A stretch of DNA of 64,000 nucleotides from UBA7359 sp964523895. GTDB lineage: Bacteria; Pseudomonadota; Gammaproteobacteria; Eutrophobiales; Eutrophobiaceae. Position 1 is the first letter of the stretch. Every line of letters begins with the position of its first letter. Under the pieces are notes generated by a model. That model saw only the letters and a program-made list of their open reading frames with translations, made no database searches and was not told the origin of the DNA. The position numbers were made by a program, and so were the translations under genes. Shown here one piece after another: positions 44,543-53,060 of the stretch. The stretch is from the NCBI GenBank assembly GCA_964523895.1, contig CAZGBJ010000007.1, forward strand, positions 42,258 through 106,257, read 5' to 3'.

Positions 44543-45085
44543 ATGTTGTTTTCAAAAAAATCTGAAAAGGTTTGCGTACCTTCAAAAGCACAAGAGTTTA
44601 ATCCCATTTTAATAAAGAATGATGATGGTTTTTATTTTTATCTTCCTGAAATGTCTGTAGGTGGAGAAGGAGAAACTTTAGAAGATGCTTATAAGCAATA
44701 TGAATTGAATTTACAACAATTCCTAGATCAGACTGGAAAATATGACCTTGCAAGCATTCCAACTAGTCCATATCCGGTAATAAAAAATAAACATATTTTA
44801 CAAGAGCTTACGATTTTTTTTATAAAATCGGCCCTTAGTGTGTTTGCTGTAATACTAGTTACTATTGTATTATTGCCTAATATTAGTGCTGCATTTAGAA
44901 ATCAAGTTACTTCTTTTTTATCTGAAGAACAAAAACAACCTAAATATTGGGCTATTCAACTGCCTACACGCATTAACGATCAGCTTGATAGACTTGATGA
45001 TGATGAAGAAGCTAAAATGTATTCAGAATGGAATCATTTAATTCAGCGGTCATCATTAATATGGAAACCATATAAAGATCAGTAA
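44543..45085 (+). CDS. Membrane-anchored protein with HicB-fold-like N-terminus, unknown function
   Basis: 180 residues. Residues about 20-68 (FNPILIKNDDGFYFYLPEMSVGGEGETLEDAYKQYELNLQQFLD, given in parts: strand pair DDGFYFYLPEM, turn GEGETLE, helix) follow the HicB/UPF0150 layout seen also in the hicB at 2267. Residues about 88-115 form one membrane helix (FFIKSALSVFAVILVTIVLLP), then a polar tail ending LDRLDDDEEAKMYSEWNHLIQ. No toxin partner is present. A decayed relative lies at about 46165-46402. GGGGGA-like GATGGGGGAC precedes the ATG. Function unknown. Confidence 0.7.
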   Translation: MLFSKKSEKVCVPSKAQEFNPILIKNDDGFYFYLPEMSVGGEGETLEDAYKQYELNLQQFLDQTGKYDLASIPTSPYPVIKNKHILQELTIFFIKSALSVFAVILVTIVLLPNISAAFRNQVTSFLSEEQKQPKYWAIQLPTRINDQLDRLDDDEEAKMYSEWNHLIQRSSLIWKPYKDQ

Positions 45086-45293
45086 TCTCAAAAAAGTAAT
45101 TTTAATATTATAGTTTATGAAGTGGCAATTATTTACATTTGTTGTGTTTAATTACCAAAACATATTTCACTTTAATTATATGGTAATGAAATTAAGGCTC
45201 TCTCTATTACGATTGTCAATTAAAACACATCAAAGAGATATGTATGTATAAGAAACTCTTAAATGGTATTTCCTTCTATAAAAGGTATAGTAA

Positions 45294-46010
45294 ATGGCAT
45301 TAAAAAGAGTAAATCCGACTATAACTTTATTTATTCCTGTTAGAAATGAGATTGAAGGATTAAAAGTAATAATGCCTCGTATTAATAGGATGTGGTGTGA
45401 TGAAATTATAGTCATTGATGGAGGTTCGACCGATGGTTCGAAGGAATACCTAGTAGCAATTGGCTACAATGTAGTTGACCAAAAGAGCAAAGGAGTTAAG
45501 CGCGCATTTTGGGAGGGTTTCGAGTTGGCTAGAGGCGACGTTGTTATACCTTTTTCTCCGGATGGCAATTCAATTCCAGAAGATATACCTAAGCTAATTG
45601 CCAAAATTCGAGATGGATATTCTCTTGTTATAGCATCACGTTATAAAGACGGAGCTAGATCTGAAGATGATAACTTTGCCTCACGTTTTGCAAATATGGC
45701 ATTCACTGGCTTGATAAATTTGATATTTAGGGCTAAATGTTCTGATTGTCTTACTATGTACAAGGCTTTTTACAAATCACATCTGTATGATTTAGAGATT
45801 GACAAATTTAAGGATGAGCACTCGGAAATTATGCTTATAATGCGTGGCACTCGATATGGATTAAAAATAGCAGAAATCGCTTCTCCTGAGCCCCCAAGAA
45901 TTGGTGTTCAAGGCAGTCGCGCTCACCCTGGATTCTTCGGAAAGGTAAAAACTGCTATTGGAATGTTATTTACTATATCCCGAGATGCAATTTTTTATCG
46001 GCCTAAATAA
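45294..46010 (+). CDS. Family 2 glycosyltransferase (dolichyl-phosphate-mannose-synthase-like)
   Basis: 238 residues: TLFIPVRNEIEGLKVIMPRINRM, IIVIDGGSTDGSKEYL, DVVIPFSPDGNSIPEDIPKLI with the SPDGN acidic motif, and IASRYKDGARSEDD. No C-terminal membrane helices of the polyprenyl-phosphate type are present. It could make a polyprenyl-phosphate sugar for a GT-C enzyme such as the membrane protein encoded upstream, or act directly. It lies between the HicB-fold-like gene and its pseudogene, with a 208-base gap upstream that shows nothing supported. Confidence 0.8.
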   Translation: MALKRVNPTITLFIPVRNEIEGLKVIMPRINRMWCDEIIVIDGGSTDGSKEYLVAIGYNVVDQKSKGVKRAFWEGFELARGDVVIPFSPDGNSIPEDIPKLIAKIRDGYSLVIASRYKDGARSEDDNFASRFANMAFTGLINLIFRAKCSDCLTMYKAFYKSHLYDLEIDKFKDEHSEIMLIMRGTRYGLKIAEIASPEPPRIGVQGSRAHPGFFGKVKTAIGMLFTISRDAIFYRPK

Positions 46011-46164
46011 CCCTATGTTAAATTATTCTTTACTAGCAGTCACGAAATGAATAATTACAGTCAATTTTTTTAGAGAAGACTACTGAGTTATATAGCATAA
46101 AAAACATTGCATGTTCATTGGTGGATGTTGGTACGTCTCTTTGGTATTCTGAAAGCAGTGTACC

Positions 46165-46402
46165 AACTTTAAGTTACAGTTTATTGATGTTTTTTTGTAA
46201 ATACCCATGCTGCCTTTAGAAATAACATTATTCCAACAGTGCTGTCGATTTGACATTAAATACATATTGGGCATACATGTTCTAAATAAAATTGTACGTC
46301 CGGCTAGATAGATTGGAGGTCAGTGAGGAAGAGCAGTTGTTAAAGTAGTGGAATCATTTAACTGCACGCAATATGCCTTTGCTTCCCACTGAACGCAGAT
46401 GA
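46165..46402 (+). pseudogene. Decayed second copy of the 44543-45085 membrane protein gene
   Basis: Fragments in shifting frames match the intact gene's second half: HAAFRN near 46207-46222 (intact ISAAFRNQ), KYILGI near 46258-46274 (intact KYWAI), and RLDRLEVSEEEQLLK-stop-WNHLTAR from 46301 (intact QLDRLDDDEEAKMYSEWNHLIQR), ending TGA 46400-46402. At least two frame changes and several stops show it is dead. The first half is unrecognisable. The whole gap 46011-46524 holds nothing else I can identify. Confidence 0.8.
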
Positions 46403-46524
46403 AAAATGAGTAAGCATCTAATTATGAATCTAGCACATAGTTGAATTCTAAAATGATTCCGAATTGTAGAAATAAAAAACATAGAATAATTGTTCAGACA
46501 ATATGAAAGTCTCCTGGATTAGCA

Positions 46525-47529
46525 ATGATAATTACAAAAACACCCTTTAGAGTCTCTTTTTTTGGCGGTGGCACCGATTATCCAACCTACGTTGAACAAC
46601 ACGGTGGTGCAGTAATCGCAAGTACTATTGATAAGTATTGTTATATAACTTGCCGGCATTTGCCTCCATTTTTTAATCATAAACATAGAATAGTATATTC
46701 AAATATTGAAAACGTATCTAAAGTAAATGAAATAGTGCACCCTGCAGTCAGGGGTGTGTTTGAATGGATGAATGTCGAGGAATCTAATTACGGTCTTGAA
46801 ATTCATCATGATGGAGACTTGCCTGCAAGATCTGGTTTAGGTTCAAGTTCCTCTTTTACTGTGGGCTTGATTCATGCATTGACTGCACTAAATGGAAAGT
46901 TAATAAGTAAACATAAACTAGCTGAAGATGCCATTCATGTTGAACAAAAGGTTATCGGCGAGAATGTTGGCTCGCAAGATCAGGTTTGCGCGACTTATGG
47001 TGGTTTAAATAAAATTGAGTTCAGTAAAAATGGGATGTTTGATGTTGTCCCGTTACTATTAGATAAAGAGAGAAAAAAAATATTAAACAGTCATATGATG
47101 CTTTTTTTTACTGGTGTATCACGTTTTTCTTCTGAAGTTGCTGGTTCAAAAATCGCTAACATTGCAAGCAAACAGAAAGAACTAAATGCAATGTTTGAAA
47201 TGGTTGATGAAGCTTCCCTCATACTTTGCAATAAAAATACCACAATTAACGATTTTGGAAAATTACTTCATGAGTCTTGGTTAATTAAAAAGAGTCTATC
47301 CGATAAAGTTACTACTCCACTGATTGAAGAAATATACTCTGTAGCCAGAAAAGCTGGTGCAGTAGGTGGAAAAGTTTTAGGTGCAGGAGGTGGCGGCTTC
47401 ATGTTATTTTTTGCTCCCCCAGAAATCCATGAGAGAATAAAGATAGCTCTAAAAAAACTGATTTATGTTCCATTTGATTTCGAAGATTCAGGAAGTAGAG
47501 TTATGTTATATCAACCAGATGGTTTTTGA
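46525..47529 (+). CDS. hddA: GHMP-family heptose 7-phosphate kinase, HddA-like
   Basis: 334 residues: ITKTPFRVSFFGGGTDYPTYVEQHGGAVIASTIDKYCYI at the N-terminus (HddA hallmark), the ATP loop LPARSGLGSSSSFTVGLIHAL, ENVGSQDQVCATYGG, and C-terminal GAGGGGFMLFF. HddA phosphorylates C1 of D-glycero-D-manno-heptose 7-phosphate on the way to GDP-heptose. GmhA and GmhB genes are not in the window, so the precursor comes from elsewhere or differs. It begins the module that includes hddC. Confidence 0.9.
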   Translation: MIITKTPFRVSFFGGGTDYPTYVEQHGGAVIASTIDKYCYITCRHLPPFFNHKHRIVYSNIENVSKVNEIVHPAVRGVFEWMNVEESNYGLEIHHDGDLPARSGLGSSSSFTVGLIHALTALNGKLISKHKLAEDAIHVEQKVIGENVGSQDQVCATYGGLNKIEFSKNGMFDVVPLLLDKERKKILNSHMMLFFTGVSRFSSEVAGSKIANIASKQKELNAMFEMVDEASLILCNKNTTINDFGKLLHESWLIKKSLSDKVTTPLIEEIYSVARKAGAVGGKVLGAGGGGFMLFFAPPEIHERIKIALKKLIYVPFDFEDSGSRVMLYQPDGF

Positions 47530-47562
47530 TTAAATGATAAAATATTTATACAAGAGATTATT

Positions 47563-48162
47563 ATGAATGAGCAAGATTTAATTGCCTTTGAAGACCAAGT
47601 GGCTGACCTCTTTAATCAAGGTCAAATAAGAGCGCCTGTGCATTTATATTATGGTAATGAAAAACAGATTATCGATGTTTTTAAAACTATTGAAGATCAG
47701 GACTGGGTCTTTTGTTCGTGGCGTGCTCATTATCAATGTTTGCTCAAAGGTGTTCCTAAAGAAGAAGTCCTTGATGAAATAATGGCCGGCAGATCAATCT
47801 CTCTCTGTTTTCCTGAGCATCGTATTTATTCGTCTGCAATAGTTGGTGGAATATTGCCTATAGCCGTTGGTGCCGCAATGTCGATACAGCGACGAGTTGA
47901 AGATTCAAAAGTGTATTGTTTCTTAGGCGATATGACTGCTGAAAGTGGTATTGCATACGAATCTGTTAAGTATAGTCGCAATCATAAGTTGCCAATCCAT
48001 TTCATTGTCGAAGATAATGAAAAATCTGTATGTACAGATACTAGAGAAACATGGAATCAACCAACATTGACTTTTGAAGACTCTAATGATGAATATGTTA
48101 CTTATTATCATTATGAAACAAAATATCCCCATGCTGGTGCCGGAAAGAGGGTTCAATTCTAG
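47563..48162 (+). CDS. Thiamine-diphosphate enzyme, diphosphate-binding subunit
   Basis: 199 residues, only the PP domain of a TPP enzyme. It has the E1-alpha-like start (RAPVHLYYGNEKQIIDVFKTI) and the TPP/Mg motif GDMTAESGIAYESVKYSRNHKLPIHFIVEDN (GD to EDN, with A at the usual G/A position). It pairs with the gene 6 bases downstream, which encodes the pyrimidine domain. The enzyme would cleave or form a C-C bond via a two-carbon unit; in this setting a branched or chain-extended sugar is the likely product. E1 alpha/beta homologues are known in branched-sugar pathways of orthosomycin antibiotics. Confidence 0.8.
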   Translation: MNEQDLIAFEDQVADLFNQGQIRAPVHLYYGNEKQIIDVFKTIEDQDWVFCSWRAHYQCLLKGVPKEEVLDEIMAGRSISLCFPEHRIYSSAIVGGILPIAVGAAMSIQRRVEDSKVYCFLGDMTAESGIAYESVKYSRNHKLPIHFIVEDNEKSVCTDTRETWNQPTLTFEDSNDEYVTYYHYETKYPHAGAGKRVQF

Positions 48163-48168
48163 GTTGAT

Positions 48169-48708
48169 ATGATGAAATATTTTGATGAACTAAAACGGTC
48201 AATGAATTATTTGGCAGATGACCCCCGAACTGTTTTTATGGGGCAGGCTGTCGCCGTCGCTGGTACAGCAATGACTAATACGTTGACGGATGTTCCTCTA
48301 GATAGGTTGATTGAGCTTCCTGTCGCGGAAGAAATGCAAATGGGAATGACGACAGGTATGGCTTTAACGGGTTTAGTCCCTGTCAGTATTTTTCCTAGAT
48401 GGAATTTCTTGTTGTGTGCTATAAATCAATTGGTTAATCATTTGGATAAAATTCAGGTCATGTCGAATGATGGTTATGAAACGAAGGCAATTATTAGAAC
48501 AGGAATTGGTTCAGAAAGGCCGTTGCACCCGCAATACCAACATATAGGTGATTTTACTGAATCAATACAGAGCATGTGTACAACAATTGAAGTGATTCGT
48601 CTTGATGAACCTTCTGACATTTTTCCCGCATATGAAAAAGCGCTATTACGTGATGATGGCCGAAGTACTATTCTTGTAGAGTATGGCGATTATTATAGCG
48701 AAAAGTAG
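48169..48708 (+). CDS. Thiamine-diphosphate enzyme, pyrimidine-binding subunit
   Basis: 179 residues, the Pyr domain of a transketolase/E1-beta type enzyme: conserved Glu in LIELPVAEEMQMGMTTGMALTGLVPVSIF, then RWNFLLCAINQLVNHLDKI and PHPQ-like LHPQYQHIGDFTESIQSM. The transketolase C-terminal domain is missing, so with the preceding subunit this is a minimal two-domain enzyme of the size of ComDE or phosphonopyruvate decarboxylase pairs. ATG 48169 or 48172. Confidence 0.8.
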   Translation: MMKYFDELKRSMNYLADDPRTVFMGQAVAVAGTAMTNTLTDVPLDRLIELPVAEEMQMGMTTGMALTGLVPVSIFPRWNFLLCAINQLVNHLDKIQVMSNDGYETKAIIRTGIGSERPLHPQYQHIGDFTESIQSMCTTIEVIRLDEPSDIFPAYEKALLRDDGRSTILVEYGDYYSEK

Positions 48709-48751
48709 TTAGTCGGTTTCCAATTATAAGTTTTATTTTTTCTAGAATGAT

Positions 48752-49921
48752 ATGAAATTTCCATTAATGAGAAATAATATTCTTCGTGAGGATCTTGATT
48801 CCGTAATAGAATATCTACAGCAAATGGATCCAATTCTTACGCAAAGTACGAACGTTAAGGCCTTTGAATCTGAATGGTCAGAATATCTTGGCATGAAATA
48901 CAGTGTGTTTGTTAATTCTGGATCTTCAGCAAATTTGTTAACGATGGCTATCCTTAAAATAAAATATCCAGAGGGAGGAGAAGTAATTGTTCCACCTCTA
49001 GCATGGGTGTCAGATATAGCTTCTGTAATACAAAATGGTTTCACACCAGTTTTTGTAGATATTGATCCTCGTACATTGGCGATGGATTCTGAGAAAATTA
49101 TAGAAAATATTACAAATAAAACTCGCGCAGTATTTCTTACTCATGTTCAAGGATTTGATGGTTTGACTGATCTTCTATTGGAATATCTTGAACAACATGA
49201 TATTGCTCTAATTGAAGATGTCTGTGAATCGCATGGTGCAACACATAATGGAAAAAAATTAGGAAGTTTTGGTTGGATATCAAACTTTTCGTTTTACTAT
49301 GCACATCATATGACTACTATTGAAGGTGGGATGGTAAGTACTAATGATTTTGACATTTATCAACAACTTCGCATGTTAAGGTCTCATGGAATGGTGCGAG
49401 AGCTCACTGATGATAATTTGCGTGAAGATTATGAAGTAGAAAACCCGGAATTAAATCCGGAATTTATTTTTGCATATCCAGCATACAATACTAGAAATAC
49501 TGAAATTGGTGGTATTTTTGGACGTAATCAGCTTAAACGGTTGGATATTAATGTTAAGCGTCGTACTGAAAATTTATTACGCTTTCTGGAGCAGATTAAT
49601 CCTGATATATACAGGACAGATTTTAAATTAGAAGGCTCAAGTAATTATGCTTTCAATCTTATTTTATTGAAGCCCGATGATCATCTTGTTCAACGTCTTA
49701 TGAAAACAATGCGTGATTCTGGTGTTGAATTTAGAAGAGGGAGTGCTGGTGGAGGCAATCAGCTCAGACAACCTTATTTAAAGGGTGTAGTTAAAGAAGA
49801 ACATCACTTAGAATTTCCCGAAACTGAACATGTTCATTTTTATGGTTTTTACATTGGAAATTTTCCTGATCTCTCTATTGAGGAAGTAGACGAACTTTGT
49901 GCAATATTAAATTCTGTTTAG
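48752..49921 (+). CDS. DegT-family enzyme with His for Lys, sugar 3-dehydratase-like (ColD/RfbH class)
   Basis: 389 residues of the DegT/DnrJ/EryC1/StrS fold, but the Schiff-base Lys is replaced by His185 in FSFYYAHHMTTIEGG; the other three family members in this window keep Lys at this position. His here is the mark of PMP-dependent deoxygenases such as ColD and RfbH, which remove the C3 hydroxyl of 4-keto-6-deoxyhexoses. No RfbI-type reductase gene is near, favouring a ColD-like mechanism. Its keto-sugar could come from the GDP-mannose-4,6-dehydratase-like product (53061) or from the heptose made by HddA/HddC. Confidence 0.8.
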   Translation: MKFPLMRNNILREDLDSVIEYLQQMDPILTQSTNVKAFESEWSEYLGMKYSVFVNSGSSANLLTMAILKIKYPEGGEVIVPPLAWVSDIASVIQNGFTPVFVDIDPRTLAMDSEKIIENITNKTRAVFLTHVQGFDGLTDLLLEYLEQHDIALIEDVCESHGATHNGKKLGSFGWISNFSFYYAHHMTTIEGGMVSTNDFDIYQQLRMLRSHGMVRELTDDNLREDYEVENPELNPEFIFAYPAYNTRNTEIGGIFGRNQLKRLDINVKRRTENLLRFLEQINPDIYRTDFKLEGSSNYAFNLILLKPDDHLVQRLMKTMRDSGVEFRRGSAGGGNQLRQPYLKGVVKEEHHLEFPETEHVHFYGFYIGNFPDLSIEEVDELCAILNSV

Positions 49922-49930
49922 CATAGGATC

Positions 49931-50650
49931 GTGTGTACTGCAATAATTCTATCAGGTGGGTTAGGTACTCGGCTTCGTAGCGTAGTGCCCGAACTGCCAA
50001 AACCACTTGCCCCTATAGCTAACCGTCCATTCCTGGAATATTTATTGGATTATTGGATAGAACAAGGTGTGGATCATTTTATTCTCTCAGTAGGTTATCG
50101 GCATGAGATGCTCATAAATCATTTTGGGAGTAGTTACAGAGGTATTGAGTTAAGCTTTGTAATTGAAGAAACACCTTTAGGCACAGGTGGCGGTTTATTG
50201 TTAGCCCTTCAAAAACATAATATTAGAAGTCCATTTTTGTTGTTGAATGGAGATACCTTTTTTGCAGTAGAATTAAAGGCATTAATTGAATTCTTTCATA
50301 AAAATAATACGGATTGGCTTTTTTCCTTGTTTCGTACAGATGAAGAGAAGAGATATATGGGGATTGAAGTGACTCAATCTGGAGAAATCACAAAGCTTAA
50401 TTCAGGTAAAAACAATCATAGAAGGGTAGCAAATGGAGGCGTTTATTTAGTTAATCCTCGCGCACTAATTGAGATAAAAAAAACACAAGGGGATAAAGTT
50501 TCGCTTGAAGATGATATTTTTCCGACAGCACTGGATTCTGGTCAACGATTATTCGGAATGGAATTCAATGGTGCTTTTATTGATATAGGAACTCCTGATG
50601 ATTATCAACGCGCATTTGAAGTTTTGACTGAATATTTGCCTAATAAATAA
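49931..50650 (+). CDS. hddC: Heptose-1-phosphate guanylyltransferase, HddC-like
   Basis: 239 residues: AIILSGGLGTRLRSVVPELPKPLAPIANRPFLEYLLDYW, VIEETPLGTGGGLLLAL, LLNGDTFF, IDIGTPDDYQRAFE. Matches HddC, which attaches GMP to D-glycero-alpha-D-manno-heptose 1-phosphate. A general hexose-1-phosphate nucleotidyltransferase is possible, but the linkage to hddA supports the heptose role. GTG start. Confidence 0.87.
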   Translation: MCTAIILSGGLGTRLRSVVPELPKPLAPIANRPFLEYLLDYWIEQGVDHFILSVGYRHEMLINHFGSSYRGIELSFVIEETPLGTGGGLLLALQKHNIRSPFLLLNGDTFFAVELKALIEFFHKNNTDWLFSLFRTDEEKRYMGIEVTQSGEITKLNSGKNNHRRVANGGVYLVNPRALIEIKKTQGDKVSLEDDIFPTALDSGQRLFGMEFNGAFIDIGTPDDYQRAFEVLTEYLPNK

Positions 50651-50714
50651 ATATGCATATTTTTTATAGTATATGAAATTAATAATACAAATAATTTAAA
50701 TTAAGGAAATTATA

Positions 50715-51653
50715 ATGAGTTTAAATATTCTGGTAACAGGTGGCGCTGGTTATCTTGGTTCAATAATGGTTCCTGAATTATTAAATGCAGGTCATAAAGT
50801 GACTGTGCTTGATAATTTTATGTACAAACAGCATAGCTTGGGTCACCTGTGTGCAGACAGTAATTTTGAAGTGGTAAGAGGCGATGCAAGAATTGAAAGC
50901 ACAATGGATGCGTTATTGAAAGAAGCAGATATTATTATTCCTTTAGCTGCTTTTGTTGGTGCACCGCTTTGTGCGAGTGATCCTGTCGGTGCAACTTCTG
51001 TGAACCATGATGCCATACTAATGATGCTGAAAAAAATCAGTAAGGAACAAATAGTTCTAATGCCAACGACGAATAGTGCTTATGGTACTGGTGACGAAAA
51101 TAATTACTGTACTGAAGAATCAGAACTTAGGCCTATATCTCAATATGCTATCGAAAAAGTAAAGGTGGAAGAGGTGCTAATGTCTCATGGCAACGCAATA
51201 AGCTTTCGGTTGGCAACAGTATTTGGTATGTCACCACGTATGCGGATCGATTTGTTAGTAAATGATTTTGTTTACCGTGCTATAAATGATAAAACGGTAG
51301 TTCTTTTTGAAAGCCATTTTAAACGAAACTATGTTCATGTCAGAGATGTAGCAAGATCTTTCCTTCATGCAATTGCCAATTATGATGTCATGAAAAACCA
51401 GATATACAATGTTGGTTTAAGCGATGCAAACTTATCAAAAAAAGAACTATGTGAAGCTATTAAAAAACAAGTTGATGGTTTTATATACCTTGAAGCTGAA
51501 GTCGGTGTAGATCCTGATCAGAGAAACTATATAGTTTCTAATGATAAGATAGAGAACACTGGGTTTACGACAGAACACTCTCTTGATAGGGGTGTTTCTG
51601 AGCTTATTAAGGGGTATGAAATGATTCGGAATACTATTTATACTAATATTTAG
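50715..51653 (+). CDS. NAD-dependent epimerase/dehydratase (extended SDR)
   Basis: 312 residues: NILVTGGAGYLGSIMVPELLNAGHKVTVLDNFMY, PLAAFVGAPLCASDP, PTTNSAYGTGD with YAIEK as the YxxxK motif, and RNYVHVRDVARSFLHAI. Similar proteins accompany the hddA/hddC plus TPP genes in surface glycan loci; function is unproven. Likely modifies C3 to C5 of a GDP-activated sugar. AAGGAAA ribosome site. Confidence 0.85.
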   Translation: MSLNILVTGGAGYLGSIMVPELLNAGHKVTVLDNFMYKQHSLGHLCADSNFEVVRGDARIESTMDALLKEADIIIPLAAFVGAPLCASDPVGATSVNHDAILMMLKKISKEQIVLMPTTNSAYGTGDENNYCTEESELRPISQYAIEKVKVEEVLMSHGNAISFRLATVFGMSPRMRIDLLVNDFVYRAINDKTVVLFESHFKRNYVHVRDVARSFLHAIANYDVMKNQIYNVGLSDANLSKKELCEAIKKQVDGFIYLEAEVGVDPDQRNYIVSNDKIENTGFTTEHSLDRGVSELIKGYEMIRNTIYTNI

Positions 51654-51657
51654 TATT

Positions 51658-52254
51658 GTGAAGAAGAGTCAAAAAGAGAAAAAAACTTCTGAGATTAAAT
51701 TAATTAAACGGAAGTTGGCTTGTGAAAATCAAGTGTTTAATATTTATTTTGACAATATAGAAGCTAAGAATGGCTTAGTAGTTAATAAATATTTAGTAGT
51801 ATCGCCTAAAGTTCAATCATCTAATAATGTAAGCGGCGTGGGTATTTTGCCCTGTAGAAATGGACATGTTGGGCTGATTAAAATATATCGTCATCCTGCA
51901 GGCATATCTACTTGGGAAATTCCGCGTGGTTTTTTGGATCCAAATGAAAATCCTTTAGCATCCGCCATTAGAGAATTAAAAGAAGAAACGGGAATAAATT
52001 GTAGTGAAAAAATGATGGTTTCATTAGGTACTATTCTGCCTGAGCCTGGAGTTTTTTGTGCGAGAGTGTATCTCTATGCTGCAATTAACTGCGAAACTTT
52101 CAATGTGTTTTCATGTGATGAAATTGGACATCAAGAATTTAGTTGGTTTTCATTTGAAAAGCTTCAAACTATGGTTAAAGAAAATGATATTGAAGATGCA
52201 ACAACTCTTTCAGCAATATTTCGCTTCAATTTAATCGATAAAGATAATAAATAG
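51658..52254 (+). CDS. Nudix hydrolase, ADP-sugar-pyrophosphatase-like
   Basis: 198 residues with a complete Nudix box (GFLDPNENPLASAIRELKE then ETGI), preceded by PAGISTWEIPRG in the place of the nucleotide-sugar-binding segment, and LPEPGVFCARVYLYAA after it. ADP-ribose/ADP-sugar pyrophosphatases have this layout. In a glycan locus it may clear unwanted nucleotide sugars. GTG start 5 bases after the SDR gene. Confidence 0.82.
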   Translation: MKKSQKEKKTSEIKLIKRKLACENQVFNIYFDNIEAKNGLVVNKYLVVSPKVQSSNNVSGVGILPCRNGHVGLIKIYRHPAGISTWEIPRGFLDPNENPLASAIRELKEETGINCSEKMMVSLGTILPEPGVFCARVYLYAAINCETFNVFSCDEIGHQEFSWFSFEKLQTMVKENDIEDATTLSAIFRFNLIDKDNK

Positions 52255-52270
52255 ATAGGAATTGAGATAG

Positions 52271-53029
52271 ATGAAGGCCGGTAAAAAGCCAATTATAGAG
52301 GAAGAATTATCTGAGGGAGATAAAATAACTATCAAACAATTCTTGCAACGAATCTTTTTTCGGAAGAATACAGTTTTTATATCAGCATTAATCTTGTTTG
52401 TAATTGGCGCTGTTTGGCTTAGACAAATGGGGTTGCTTAGTCCTAGTGCTATATACGCATTGATTGAAAAAAATCAAACATTGGCGCCAATACTTTTCGC
52501 ATCAATTTTTGCTGTAATGACTATATTGCTTTTGCCAACATTGCCGATGAACCTTCTTGCTGGAATTTTATGGGGGCCATTTCTTGGGGGTATATATTCT
52601 CTAGTTGGAGTTTCAATTGGTGCGACCATTACTTTCTTTTTGTCTCGTTATCTTGCTCGCGAATTTACTCAACAATATTTTCATCATAAATCATGGGAGT
52701 GGTTAATGAATAATGTTAATGAGCTAGATTGGAAAATTATAGCCTTTACGCGCGTTAACCCTGTTTTTCCAACGGGGCTTCTTAATTATTTTTATGGGCT
52801 AACATCTATTTCTTATGGACACTATATAATCACCACAGTGATATTCTTATTGCCACTTACAGTTGCATTTTCTTATGTGGGGCATTCAATAGGTGAGTTC
52901 ATGTTAAATGATGAAGTAAATAATGTTATGCGAAATATAATAAGTTTATCCGCAGTATTAGTTGTTTTTGTTGTGATGCGGGTAATAGTAAAAAAATACG
53001 TTAATTCTGAAACAGAAAGTCTAATTTGA
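52271..53029 (+). CDS. TVP38/TMEM64 (SNARE-associated/DedA-type) membrane protein
   Basis: 252 residues with about six hydrophobic helices and the VTT-domain core LPTLPMNLLAGILWGPFLGGIYSLVGVSIGATITFFLSRYLA, then FTRVNPVFPTGLLNYFYGLTSISYGHYI. DedA/VTT proteins have been linked to flipping of undecaprenyl phosphate and other lipids. Placement inside a glycan operon suggests recycling or flipping of the lipid carrier. Confidence 0.82.
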   Translation: MKAGKKPIIEEELSEGDKITIKQFLQRIFFRKNTVFISALILFVIGAVWLRQMGLLSPSAIYALIEKNQTLAPILFASIFAVMTILLLPTLPMNLLAGILWGPFLGGIYSLVGVSIGATITFFLSRYLAREFTQQYFHHKSWEWLMNNVNELDWKIIAFTRVNPVFPTGLLNYFYGLTSISYGHYIITTVIFLLPLTVAFSYVGHSIGEFMLNDEVNNVMRNIISLSAVLVVFVVMRVIVKKYVNSETESLI

Positions 53030-53060
53030 AAAGAACACATAAATCTTGCAGGATTCTGCA

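Noticed and set aside
45117..45251. 44-codon open frame between the HicB-fold-like gene and the next glycosyltransferase
   Set aside because: No ribosome site and no recognisable composition; likely chance.
46080..46274. Leftward 64-codon open frame
   Set aside because: It is antisense to the pseudogene of the HicB-fold-like protein, which explains the sequence better.
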